Shown here: positions 26,228 to 34,201 of the stretch, piece after piece
Layout of the letters: every line of letters starts with the position of its first letter
How positions within the stretch are numbered: position 1 is the stretch's first letter
NCBI GenBank assembly: GCA_027365445.1
Contig: DAHXNJ010000065.1
Location: 1 to 37,769, forward strand
Origin: Candidatus Saccharimonadota bacterium
Lineage (GTDB): Bacteria; Patescibacteriota; Saccharimonadia; Saccharimonadales; UBA4665
Direction of reading: 5' to 3'
Length of the DNA: 37,769 bases
Translations under genes and position numbers: made by a program
Notes under the pieces: model-generated
Seen by the model: the letters and a program-made list of their open reading frames with translations, nothing else
What the model was told of the DNA's origin: nothing
Databases searched by the model: none

Positions 26228-27505
26228 ATGAATTTCATAGATCAAGCCGAGGTAACGGTTTTAGCCGGTAAAGGTGGCGACGGTAGAATAAGTTTTCATA
26301 AGGAAAAGTTTATATCGAAGGGCGGACCAGATGGTGGTGACGGTGGAAATGGCGGTGACGTTATTCTTAAAGCTAGCTTTAATCAAAATAGTTTGGCCGC
26401 ATATCGCTATAGTAAATATTTAGCTGCTAAACCAGGACAGCCTGGTAGTACGAACAATAAGCATGGTAAAAGTGGCGATAGTTTAATTGTGGCTGTTCCT
26501 GTGGGAACGGAAGTTATTGATGATCAAGGGATTGTCATTGCCGATCTAACGGCTAATGAACAGGCGATTGTAATTGCCAAAGGGGGAAAAGGCGGTTTTG
26601 GTAATGCGCACTTTGTTAGCTCAAAACGTCAAGCTCCTAATTTTGCCGATAAAGGTGAGCCCGGCGAAGAAAAGAAGATAAAGTTTGAATTAAAAATGCT
26701 AGCGGATATAGGGCTTGTTGGATTGCCTAATGCTGGTAAATCTACTTTACTTAAAGTTATAAGTAACGCAAAACCAAAAGTGGCAGATTATCCCTTTACT
26801 ACCCTTCAGCCGTCGGTTGGAGTTGTAGATATTGATAAATCGACTAGTTTATTATTTGCAGATATTCCTGGACTAATTGAAGGAGCAGCCGAAGGAAAGG
26901 GATTAGGTCATGACTTCTTGCGGCATATTGAAAGAACATCGGTTATTGTTCATCTCATAGATGCCTATTCAGATGATCCAGTCTTGGCTTACCTTACTGT
27001 CCGCAAAGAGTTAGAAGCCTATAAAAAAGAACTAATTAAACGACCAGAGGTTATTGCCATTACCAAGTGTGAAGGTTTAGATCAAGATATGACAAATGAC
27101 ATAGTAGCTAATCTAAGAAAAGTAGTAAAACCTAAAACAACACCTATTTTGGCTATATCTGCTTTTAGTAAAAGCGGGATAGATGATCTTATTAGAACAG
27201 TTCAAAAAGCTAAGCATCAACTATCGCTTAAAAAGGCAAAGAAAACTAAGCCCGAACTCTATGAGTATAGACTAGAAAGTGATGAGCGAGCTTGGAAGAT
27301 AGAGCAACAAGCTAAAGGGGTTTATATTATAACTGGAGATCAAATAAATAGATTTGCACTCAGAACAGATTTTAAAAATGACCAAGCGGTTGCCAGGCTA
27401 TTAGATATTTTAAAAAAACGTGGTGTGATGCATGCTCTTATTAGAAAAGGTCTTAAGCCAGGAGATAAGATCTTATTTAAGGATGCGGGCGAGATCGTAT
27501 ACTAA
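26228..27505 (+). CDS. obgE: Obg family GTPase
   Basis: Ribosome-associated GTPase needed for large-subunit assembly. The Gly-rich Obg domain comes first (VLAGKGGDGRISFHKEK, GGPDGGDGGNGGDV), then the G domain with G1 GLPNAGKST, G3 DIPGLIEGA and switch region PFTTLQPSVGVV. A C-terminal OCT-type domain follows (ERAWKIEQQ, VARLLDILKKRGVMHALIRK, GDKILF). The G4 guanine-specificity motif, normally NKxD, reads TKCE. At 425 residues the length is normal. Shine-Dalgarno gggag lies about 4-8 bases before ATG 26228. Confidence 0.95.
   Translation: MNFIDQAEVTVLAGKGGDGRISFHKEKFISKGGPDGGDGGNGGDVILKASFNQNSLAAYRYSKYLAAKPGQPGSTNNKHGKSGDSLIVAVPVGTEVIDDQGIVIADLTANEQAIVIAKGGKGGFGNAHFVSSKRQAPNFADKGEPGEEKKIKFELKMLADIGLVGLPNAGKSTLLKVISNAKPKVADYPFTTLQPSVGVVDIDKSTSLLFADIPGLIEGAAEGKGLGHDFLRHIERTSVIVHLIDAYSDDPVLAYLTVRKELEAYKKELIKRPEVIAITKCEGLDQDMTNDIVANLRKVVKPKTTPILAISAFSKSGIDDLIRTVQKAKHQLSLKKAKKTKPELYEYRLESDERAWKIEQQAKGVYIITGDQINRFALRTDFKNDQAVARLLDILKKRGVMHALIRKGLKPGDKILFKDAGEIVY
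27498..27503 (+). promoter_or_regulatory. -10 box inside obgE end, predicted leaderless promoter
   Basis: TATACT overlaps the last codons and stop of obgE (Val-Tyr-stop reads gta tac taa) and ends 6 bases before the exonuclease ATG. Confidence 0.4.
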
Positions 27506-27509
27506 CTCT

Positions 27510-28964
27510 ATGGATCAAACTTTATTTTTTTATGATCTAGAAACAACTGGGCTAAAGCCTGGTGAGGACAGAATTATGCAGTTCGCTGGTCAGCGAACGG
27601 ATAATAATCTTAATCCTATCGAAGAGCCTCATAATTATTTATTAAAATTAAGTGGTGACATCTTGCCTGAGCCCAGCGCAGTCTTAGTCCATGGTATTGC
27701 CCCTCAGCAGGCTAACTTGGACGGATTAAGTGAAAAAGAGTTTCTTGAATTATTTTATAAGAATATAGTTAAGCCGAATACAACCTTTGTCGGTTTTAAT
27801 AATATTCGGTTTGACGATAATTTCCTGCGCTTTTTAAATTATCGTAATCTTTATGATCCTTATAGTTGGAGTTATGAAAATGGTTGTTCAAGGTGGGACA
27901 TCTTAGATTTAGTTCGCTTAACTAGGGCACTACGCCCAGATGGAATTGTATGGCCAACTGATAGCAAAGGACGAAATACTAATAAATTAGTTGCAATGAC
28001 TGAGGCTAATAAGATAGATCATCAAGATGCACACGATGCTTTATCTGATGTTGGTGCCACTATTGCAATGGCTAAGTTAATTAAAACTAAACAGCCAAAG
28101 CTCTATGATTATTTATATAATCTAAGACAAAAAAAAGATGCTGCCAGTTTAGTTTTTTCAGGGATGCCCTTTATTTACTCCACTTCTCACTATTCTAATG
28201 ATCCTTTTAATACTTCTGTAGCAGTAAAGCTATTAAGTAAGAATGATTCTAATTCGGTAGTTACATATAACTTGAGATATGACCCTAGACCATATATAGA
28301 TATGTCTGGTCAACAGCTTGCTGAATTATGGAACAATGTTAAGGCAAATAAAGACGAACCGATAACTTTTCCATTTAAGACAATGAAATTAAATCGTTGT
28401 CCGGCCATTGCACCGGTTGGTGTAATTAAGGATGAGCAATCTCAGCAAAGACTTAATATAAATTTAGAAGAAGTTAATAAAAACCTTGAGTTAATAAAAA
28501 ACAACCAAACCAAACTAGTAGAACAGTTAACTATAGCTGTTGATATATTGGATAATGATCAGGAGGTTCGGTGGAGGGCTGATAATTTGGGTGTAGAGCA
28601 GCAAATATATAGTGGCTTCTATGGTATTAAGGATAGGAATACGATGAAGGAGTTACATAAAAACGAAACTCCAACAAAGATTAGGGAATATAAAGAACGG
28701 TTTGAAGACGAGAGACTGAAGCAATTATTAGAGCTTTATTTGGCCAGAAATTACTCTACTACCTTAACTAATGAAGAAAGAATATCTTGGGAAGATCATG
28801 TTAAAAAAAGTTTATTTGAGGGAGGGGATAATGCTAGGTTAGCTATTTATTTTCGGTCTATTAGTGATCTTTCTATAAAAAGAACTGATACTAAGAGTCA
28901 AATTTTGCTTGAGGATCTGCGACTTTATGGTGAATCGCTCATTCCTAGCGACATATCCGATTAA
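27510..28964 (+). CDS. sbcB: Exodeoxyribonuclease I (SbcB type)
   Basis: A 3'-5' single-strand DNA exonuclease of the DEDDh class. The first acidic pair is in FYDLETTGLKPGEDRIMQF, the second Asp in FVGFNNIRFDDNFLR, and the His/Asp pair in DHQDAHDALSDVGATIAM. Further blocks match ExoI rather than DnaQ: WDILDLVRLTRALRPDGIVW, FPFKTMKLNRCPAIAPVGVI (the SH3-like part) and FEDERLKQLLELYLARNY. The protein is 484 residues, close to the E. coli enzyme. Start chosen at ATG 27510, 4 bases after the obgE stop; upstream in-frame starts would run into obgE. The last 126 bases overlap a convergent ORF. Confidence 0.93.
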   Translation: MDQTLFFYDLETTGLKPGEDRIMQFAGQRTDNNLNPIEEPHNYLLKLSGDILPEPSAVLVHGIAPQQANLDGLSEKEFLELFYKNIVKPNTTFVGFNNIRFDDNFLRFLNYRNLYDPYSWSYENGCSRWDILDLVRLTRALRPDGIVWPTDSKGRNTNKLVAMTEANKIDHQDAHDALSDVGATIAMAKLIKTKQPKLYDYLYNLRQKKDAASLVFSGMPFIYSTSHYSNDPFNTSVAVKLLSKNDSNSVVTYNLRYDPRPYIDMSGQQLAELWNNVKANKDEPITFPFKTMKLNRCPAIAPVGVIKDEQSQQRLNINLEEVNKNLELIKNNQTKLVEQLTIAVDILDNDQEVRWRADNLGVEQQIYSGFYGIKDRNTMKELHKNETPTKIREYKERFEDERLKQLLELYLARNYSTTLTNEERISWEDHVKKSLFEGGDNARLAIYFRSISDLSIKRTDTKSQILLEDLRLYGESLIPSDISD

Positions 28965-29156
28965 CTCGTGTCTAGTTAAGGGCTCGATCTTTATATAGGC
29001 TTTTGAGAATAATAAATCTACACTGTCTTTAAAAGCTGGTTTTCGAAGGTAGAAATATAAACAAAATAAAATAGTTATTAATAGGATGCACCATAACGCA
29101 AAGGTGATTTGAAAGTCGGTTCCTGGGATTTGACCCAAAACTAAGAAATTATCCAT
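28839..29156 (-). CDS. Small single-pass membrane protein
   Basis: The protein has 105 residues. An extracytoplasmic start (MDNFLVLGQIPGTDFQI) precedes one strong transmembrane helix (about residues 18-37, ending before YLRKPAFKD) and a polar, basic C-terminal domain. I recognise no family. It looks real: a clean hydrophobic helix flanked by charges, its own -10 box (TATACT at 29178-29183, minus strand), and otherwise empty DNA. Its 3' end overlaps the exonuclease gene by 126 bases on the opposite strand. An overlap of this size is unusual, so one of the two C-termini may be variable. Confidence 0.65.
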   Translation of the reverse strand: MDNFLVLGQIPGTDFQITFALWCILLITILFCLYFYLRKPAFKDSVDLLFSKAYIKIEPLTRHELIGYVARNERFTIKSQILKQNLTLSISSFYRKITNRPKINS

Positions 29157-29177
29157 TTTTACACCTATTCTCTAGCT

Positions 29178-29183
29178 AGTATA
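29178..29183 (-). promoter_or_regulatory. -10 box for small membrane protein
   Basis: Minus-strand TATACT, 21 bases before the ATG of the 105-residue membrane protein; an aggtg is the nearest Shine-Dalgarno-like element. Confidence 0.35.
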
Positions 29184-29322
29184 AGCAGCTATTAATAACA
29201 AAGTTCAATAATAACACTAAAATTACTTATAGTCAATATTAGTTTATTAGATTTAACTTAATTAATCTTTAAGAGATAGTAAAATCTGGATACTGGCATT
29301 TAGATAGTCCTCATCTAATATA

Positions 29323-29713
29323 CTAATTTCTTCTCATAGCATTAGCTATATTATTATGATCACGATTATTGTCTGCACTCATGACTGTCAGTGCTAACAA
29401 TCTATAATCTTCTTTGGGTTCACCTGATTGCAGTTTAGGAGATTTTATAGTACATAAAACTACCCTACTAGCACCATGAGCTTTCATTTTAAATTTTCGG
29501 AGACGGTGTTCTTTTTTATCACCGAAAGTATCAAAACCATAAAATACAAGAGTTTCTGGTAATTTTTTTCATCATGATCAATGCTTTGTTGATAAAATTC
29601 AGTTTCTTTAAGAGTGACTAATATTGTCATTAATTTAGCTGTATCACTAGCTATAACTTCTATATTGTAATCTATTGTTAAATCGGACAGAATATTGTGA
29701 TATCTTATATATA
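29323..29713 (-). pseudogene. Frameshifted remnant of an unknown gene
   Basis: Reading the minus strand, one frame gives a protein-like stretch SDLTIDYNIEVIASDTAKLM then TILVTLKETEFYQQSIDHDEK up to a run of seven A (complement of the T-run at about 29564-29570). Past the run that frame soon stops, but the adjacent frame continues with LPETLVFYGFDTFGDKKEHR, then AHGASRVVLCTIKSP and EDYRLLALTVMSADNNRDHN. It ends at a TAG at 29323-29325. Together about 130 residues would be encoded. No ATG is found at the 5' side. The cause may be a real decay event or a homopolymer sequencing error; I do not recognise the family. Outside this remnant the 29157-29732 gap shows only the upstream -10 box. Confidence 0.5.
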
Positions 29714-29732
29714 AATTGGTTTAGAAGTAATT

Positions 29733-30053
29733 ATGAAAATATTCAAGAGAAAAGAACGATCAAGGAAGCCGGAAACTGTTATTGTAAGCGAGCCTGAAGC
29801 GCAGCGTGAGCTTTCCATAGAAGAGATTGGACATGCTTCGAGACTTATAGCCACCCTACTAATGCATTACGAAGAATCAGGCAATCTAACCGTAGATAGG
29901 GCTTTTGATTGCTATTCAGAGGATCATGCGCTTCTTGATGATGCGCGCCAACAATTTACAGCCGATTTAAGTGTTGTCTGCCATTTACGAATGATTAAGG
30001 TTTTAGATGGGCAGATAATACCGTGGAACCTTACTAAAGACGAGATCTGCTGA
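29733..30053 (+). CDS. Small hypothetical protein
   Basis: The protein has 106 residues. It starts with a very basic segment (MKIFKRKERSRKPE) and continues with a helical body (IGHASRLIATLLMHYEE, RAFDCYSEDHALLDDARQQF) that could be a small winged-helix-like or helical-bundle fold. No membrane segment is seen. It stands alone between the gene remnant and the candidate structured RNA. No Shine-Dalgarno is obvious. I cannot assign a function. Confidence 0.6.
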   Translation: MKIFKRKERSRKPETVIVSEPEAQRELSIEEIGHASRLIATLLMHYEESGNLTVDRAFDCYSEDHALLDDARQQFTADLSVVCHLRMIKVLDGQIIPWNLTKDEIC

Positions 30054-30112
30054 TAAGCAAATTCTCGATTTTACACCGGACACTCCTCAGCTCCCTGCAT
30101 TTATGCTCTTAG

Positions 30113-30217
30113 AATAATGCTATCCTGCTACAGATAACGACACTTCCATAGCCATAGTGCTGACTACGGTAACACTATTACTATCTAACCGATACTATTT
30201 CGGTAGCATTATTTTTT
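30113..30217 (+). ncRNA. Candidate structured RNA with terminator-like 3' end
   Basis: aataatgctatc (30113-30124) pairs with ggtagcattatt (30202-30213) over 12 bp with a single G-U, enclosing ~77 bases, and a T-run (30212-30217) follows directly. Inside, atagtg (30154-30159) pairs with cactat (30173-30178), and accga/tcggt (about 30188-30203) forms a competing hairpin next to the T-run. The region has no ORF. It could be a small RNA, a 5' leader element of uvrA with two alternative folds (terminator hairpin versus long stem), or just a terminator. I find no SRP, 6S or tmRNA signature. Confidence 0.4.
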
Positions 30218-30256
30218 ATCTAAGAGGTCTATCTGTTATAAACTAATTAAAACCTG

Positions 30257-30262
30257 TATAAT
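30257..30262 (+). promoter_or_regulatory. -10 box of uvrA
   Basis: A perfect TATAAT lies 40 bases before the uvrA ATG, with no convincing -35. No LexA-type palindrome is visible around it. A taggag at 30286-30291 is the Shine-Dalgarno candidate, somewhat far (11 bases) from the start. Confidence 0.4.
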
Positions 30263-30302
30263 TATTACTTTTAATAGGTGACTCTAATAGGAGTAGGTTT
30301 AA

Positions 30303-33113
30303 ATGCCTGAACAAATAACAGTACAGGGTGCAAGAGAGCATAATCTAAAAAATATTAATGTAACTATACCGAGGAATCAATTAGTAGTAATTACTGGTTT
30401 ATCCGGTTCCGGTAAATCATCGCTTGCTTTTGATACCATTTATGCCGAAGGTCAGCGAAGATATGTGGAGAGCTTGAGTTCATATGCACGGCAATTCTTA
30501 GGGTTAATGGAAAAGCCTGATGTTGATCAAATCGATGGGCTTAGTCCAGCAATCTCGATTGATCAGAAATCGACCAGTCGTAACCCTAGATCTACGGTAG
30601 CTACGGTAACTGAGATATATGATTATTTAAGACTATTGTATGCTCGCATCGGTATACCTCATTGTCCAATTGATGGTGTGGTGGTTGAGAGACGAACGAT
30701 TGAAAGTATAATTAACCAAATCGAGGAAGTTCATCGAGATAAAAGAATTGTAATTCTCTCCCCTTTAGTGATAGATAAAAAGGGTGCATTTGAGCATATA
30801 TCTGAACAATATTTAAGAGCAGGTTATGCTAGGGTCCAGGTAGATGGAGTCATTTATGCTTTGGAAGAATTCCCAGAACTAGACAAAAATTATAAACATA
30901 ATATTGAATTGGTCATTGATCGATTAGTCTTAGGTTCAGAGAGTCGTGGTCGATTAGTTCAAAGTGTTGAGCAGGCATTGGATGTTTCAGAAGGTAACGT
31001 ATATATATTTGATGCCGATTCAAGTGCAACTACTACATATAGTCTTAAGTATGCTTGCCCTAACCATCCGGAGGTTGCTATACCGGACCTTGAGCCGAGA
31101 ACTTTTAGTTTCAATAGTCCTCATGGAGCATGTCCAGTTTGTACTGGCATTGGTTCTAGGTTAGAAGTTGACCCTACTTTAGCTATACCTAACGGACGGT
31201 TAACCATTGCCGAAGGAGCTATTAGGCCGTATAACCGTATAAATGTGGATAATTGGTACATGAAAAAACTGGCAGCCGTGGCTGATCGTTATAATTTTTC
31301 TCTCCATGTTCCAACTGGAGAATTAAGCGAAGAACAGATTCATTTAATACTATATGGTACCGGTAATGAAACATATAAGATCAAGTTAAGTGCAGGTCGA
31401 AGTTTTGAGACTACTTACGAAGGAGTTATTCCTAATCTTGAACGTCGACATAGAGAGACTGATAGTGAATTTATTCGTCGTGACATTGAAAGGTTTATGC
31501 AAGAAAGGCCATGTCATAAATGTAATGGTTTAAGACTTAAACCAGAGGTATTAGCGATTACCATTCAGGACTCTTCAATTATGGATATTTGTCAGTTGTC
31601 TATTACAAAAGCTAATGAATGGATATCTAATCTTAAGTTAAATACCAATGAAGCCCATATTGCTAAATTAATAATTAAAGAAATTTCTGCTAGATTACAG
31701 TTCTTAGTGGATGTCGGGCTAGATTATTTAACACTTTTAAGAAGTGCTACCACGCTAAGTGGAGGAGAGGCGCAACGAATACGACTTGCTACTCAGATAG
31801 GCTCTGGTTTGATGGGTGTGTTATATGTTTTAGATGAACCTAGCATAGGTTTACATCAAAGGGATAATGCCCGTCTTATTGAAACACTTAAGCGCCTACG
31901 ATCTATTGGCAATAGCGTAATCGTTGTTGAGCATGATGAAGAAACAATTAGGACAGCTGACTATTTATTGGATATCGGCCCAGGGGCTGGTATTCATGGC
32001 GGTGAAGTTGTTGCTGCAGGTAAACCAGATGAAGTTATTAAGACTAAAGGTAGTATTACAGCTGAATACTTATCAGGTAAAAAAGAAATTAGTGTACCTA
32101 AAAAAAGGCGTCAAGGTAATGGTAAAGTTTTGGTTATTAAAGGAGCAAGCGAAAATAATCTTAGGAATATCGATGTTACTATTCCGTTAGGAAAATTAGT
32201 AGTAGTTAGTGGAGTTAGTGGCTCTGGCAAATCGAGCTTAATAAACGATATTTTGGCAAAAGAATTATTAGCACGACTTCACCGAGCTAATACTGTTCCG
32301 GGTCGGCATGAAGATATTGAAGGCATAAAGCAGTTGGATAAAGCCATTATTATTGATCAAAGTCCGATAGGACGAACTCCTAGGTCAAACCCGGCGACCT
32401 ATACAGGCTTATTTACTCCAATAAGAGAATTATTTGCATCAGTACCTGAGGCCAAATTACGCGGTTATTCTGCCGGAAGATTTAGTTTTAATGTTAGAGG
32501 TGGTCGCTGCGAAAATTGTCGAGGTGACGGAATTATTAAAATAGAAATGCACTTTTTGCCAGATGTTTATGTGCCATGCGAAGTTTGTCAGGGTAAAAGA
32601 TATAACCGAGAGGCTTTGGAGATACACTACAGGGCTAAAAATATAGGTGACATTTTAGCAATGACTTGTGAACAAGCATTAGACTTTTTTATGAATGTTC
32701 CCTTGATTAGTCGCAAACTACAGACCTTAGTTGACGTTGGACTTGGTTACATAACTTTGGGACAGCCAGCTACTACCTTAAGTGGTGGTGAAGCACAAAG
32801 AATAAAACTAGCTAGTGAGCTAAGTAGGAGACCAACGGGACGTACTTTGTATATTCTTGATGAACCAACAACTGGTCTACATATGGCTGATGTAGATAAA
32901 TTATTAGATATGTTACATGCCTTAGTTGATGTCGGTAATAGCATGATAGTAATTGAACATAATCTAGATGTTATTAAAAACGCTGATTATTTAATAGATA
33001 TGGGGCCAGAAGGAGGCCAAGCTGGAGGTTTGGTTATTGCTAAGGGTACGCCAGAAGAAGTTGCACTCAACCAAAAAAGCTATACGGGACAATACTTAAA
33101 AAAGATGCTTTAA
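30303..33113 (+). CDS. uvrA: UvrABC excinuclease subunit A
   Basis: Damage-recognition ATPase of nucleotide excision repair. The protein has 936 residues, a full-length UvrA with two ABC modules. Visible are the first Walker A GLSGSGKSSLAFDT, the first zinc module (CPNHPEV...GACPVCTG), the CHKCNGLRLKPEVL zinc motif, signature LSGGEAQRIRLATQIGSG and Walker B LYVLDEPSIGLHQRD. In the second half are Walker A GVSGSGKSSLINDIL, the C-terminal zinc finger CENCRGDG...CEVCQGKRY, signature LSGGEAQRIKLASEL and Walker B LYILDEPTTGLH. UvrB and UvrC genes are not in the window. Confidence 0.97.
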   Translation: MPEQITVQGAREHNLKNINVTIPRNQLVVITGLSGSGKSSLAFDTIYAEGQRRYVESLSSYARQFLGLMEKPDVDQIDGLSPAISIDQKSTSRNPRSTVATVTEIYDYLRLLYARIGIPHCPIDGVVVERRTIESIINQIEEVHRDKRIVILSPLVIDKKGAFEHISEQYLRAGYARVQVDGVIYALEEFPELDKNYKHNIELVIDRLVLGSESRGRLVQSVEQALDVSEGNVYIFDADSSATTTYSLKYACPNHPEVAIPDLEPRTFSFNSPHGACPVCTGIGSRLEVDPTLAIPNGRLTIAEGAIRPYNRINVDNWYMKKLAAVADRYNFSLHVPTGELSEEQIHLILYGTGNETYKIKLSAGRSFETTYEGVIPNLERRHRETDSEFIRRDIERFMQERPCHKCNGLRLKPEVLAITIQDSSIMDICQLSITKANEWISNLKLNTNEAHIAKLIIKEISARLQFLVDVGLDYLTLLRSATTLSGGEAQRIRLATQIGSGLMGVLYVLDEPSIGLHQRDNARLIETLKRLRSIGNSVIVVEHDEETIRTADYLLDIGPGAGIHGGEVVAAGKPDEVIKTKGSITAEYLSGKKEISVPKKRRQGNGKVLVIKGASENNLRNIDVTIPLGKLVVVSGVSGSGKSSLINDILAKELLARLHRANTVPGRHEDIEGIKQLDKAIIIDQSPIGRTPRSNPATYTGLFTPIRELFASVPEAKLRGYSAGRFSFNVRGGRCENCRGDGIIKIEMHFLPDVYVPCEVCQGKRYNREALEIHYRAKNIGDILAMTCEQALDFFMNVPLISRKLQTLVDVGLGYITLGQPATTLSGGEAQRIKLASELSRRPTGRTLYILDEPTTGLHMADVDKLLDMLHALVDVGNSMIVIEHNLDVIKNADYLIDMGPEGGQAGGLVIAKGTPEEVALNQKSYTGQYLKKML

Positions 33114-33118
33114 CTTTT

Positions 33119-33146
33119 TTGCAATGAATAAGCAAAAGCATATAAT
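33119..33146 (+). promoter_or_regulatory. Promoter of the 67-residue ORF
   Basis: TTGCAA (33119-33124), a 16-base spacer, and a perfect TATAAT (33141-33146) start just after the uvrA stop. The expected leader is about 20 bases. Confidence 0.5.
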
Positions 33147-33173
33147 GGTTAGTATTAAAGAGAAGATAAAAGG

Positions 33174-33377
33174 ATGAAAAATAAAACTGCTGAAGTCGAA
33201 CGAAGAGAAAAAACACTATCTGAAGCTAGGGATGTGTTAAATAATTCAGCTGAATTTATGAGTCATATCTCACAAATATTAGATGAGTGCGGTGTCGTCT
33301 TTTGTCCAGAGACAAATAAATCTCTACCTAAACTACAACCATTAGAAGCAGGTTTTGATTCTGGAATTACTTGGTAG
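33174..33377 (+). CDS. Small hypothetical protein
   Basis: The protein has 67 residues. A charged N-terminal helix (about residues 1-22, EVERREKTLSEARDVL) is followed by a second helix with two cysteines (QILDECGVVFCPETNK) and a short tail. No family is recognised. A dedicated promoter immediately upstream and a purine-rich agagaagataaaagg before ATG 33174 support expression. It does not overlap other genes. Confidence 0.55.
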   Translation: MKNKTAEVERREKTLSEARDVLNNSAEFMSHISQILDECGVVFCPETNKSLPKLQPLEAGFDSGITW

Positions 33378-33439
33378 ATTAAGTTTCTTTGGTTTAAATT
33401 GACCTGACTAATGTTTTTTATTTATTCTCTTAAAAAAGC

Positions 33440-33448
33440 TGCTATAAT
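33440..33448 (+). promoter_or_regulatory. Extended -10 promoter of rplY
   Basis: TGCTATAAT (TGn plus perfect TATAAT) lies 72 bases before the rplY ATG. The leader ends in a good Shine-Dalgarno (aagaagga, 33503-33510), a contrast with the leaderless genes elsewhere in this window. Confidence 0.5.
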
Positions 33449-33520
33449 TAAATATATTAAATCACTCTTCTAAAGACTTATATTAATCACCTAACATTAG
33501 ATAAGAAGGAAGCTAAAAAT

Positions 33521-34201
33521 ATGGCACAGGAAACTATAAACTTAACATTGGAACCAAGAACAGTGCTTGGTAAGGCGGTTAAGCACATAAGGAAAGAGGG
33601 CAGAGTCCCGGCGGTCATACACGACCACGGTCAGGCTTCAATAATTGTGCAGGGTGATAGTTTAACATTGTTAAGGGTATTTCAACAGGCTGGTAAACAT
33701 CACCCAATAACAATTAGCACTAATGGTAAGACCTATACTGCGATGATAAAATCGGTTGAATTTGAACCAAGAAAACATGAATTAACGCATGTAGTATTTA
33801 ATTCTGTTGCGGCGGACCAAGTAGTAGAGGCCGAAATACCGATTGAAGCAAAGTATGATGAAGGTGATGAAGCGACTCCAGCTGAAAAAGCCGGCTTAAT
33901 TGTATTGAATAATCTAGAAACGATAGATGTTGAAGCATTACCAAAAGATTTGCCTGACGTTCTATATTATGATGCTAATAAATTAGTCAATATAGGTGAT
34001 CACATAACGGTTGCTGATTTATTGGTACCAGCAACAGTTACAGTCAAGACAGATCTTTCCCAATCAGTTGCTACGGTATATGAGCCAAGTGCATTAGCTG
34101 CAGCTAATGATGCTGCTGGTGGAACTGAAGAGGCTACTGAAGCGATCGAAACGGAAGAGTCAGCTGAAACTACAGATAGTGAAGTTAAAGCCGAAGCTTA
34201 G
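33521..34201 (+). CDS. rplY: Ribosomal protein bL25, long (CTC/TL5) form
   Basis: Binds 5S rRNA in the large subunit. The protein has 226 residues. The N-terminal L25 domain (about residues 1-95) has LTLEPRTVLGKAVKHIRKEG, RVPAVIHDHG and MIKSVEFEPRKHELTHVVF. The C-terminal TL5-type beta domain (about 95-185) has EIPIEAKYDEGDEA and LPDVLYYDANKLVNIGDHIT. A Glu/Ala/Thr-rich acidic tail closes the protein, as is frequent in CTC-type homologues. Start at ATG 33521 is set by aagaagga 10 bases upstream. Its stop overlaps the convergent ABC transporter stop by 4 bases. Confidence 0.94.
   Translation: MAQETINLTLEPRTVLGKAVKHIRKEGRVPAVIHDHGQASIIVQGDSLTLLRVFQQAGKHHPITISTNGKTYTAMIKSVEFEPRKHELTHVVFNSVAADQVVEAEIPIEAKYDEGDEATPAEKAGLIVLNNLETIDVEALPKDLPDVLYYDANKLVNIGDHITVADLLVPATVTVKTDLSQSVATVYEPSALAAANDAAGGTEEATEAIETEESAETTDSEVKAEA

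Noticed and set aside
30054-30302. SRP RNA, 6S RNA or tmRNA gene
   Set aside because: The region forms stems but has none of the conserved loop sequences of SRP RNA, no long open-promoter-like 6S bubble and no tRNA-like ends.
30220-30302. LexA/SOS box before uvrA
   Set aside because: No CTGT-N8-ACAG or GAAC-N4-GTTC type palindrome is visible around the -10 box.
31924-32190. Plus-strand 88-residue ORF inside uvrA
   Set aside because: It is an alternative frame of the UvrA linker region, with Leu/Lys-rich sequence produced by AT-rich codons; uvrA itself is unbroken.
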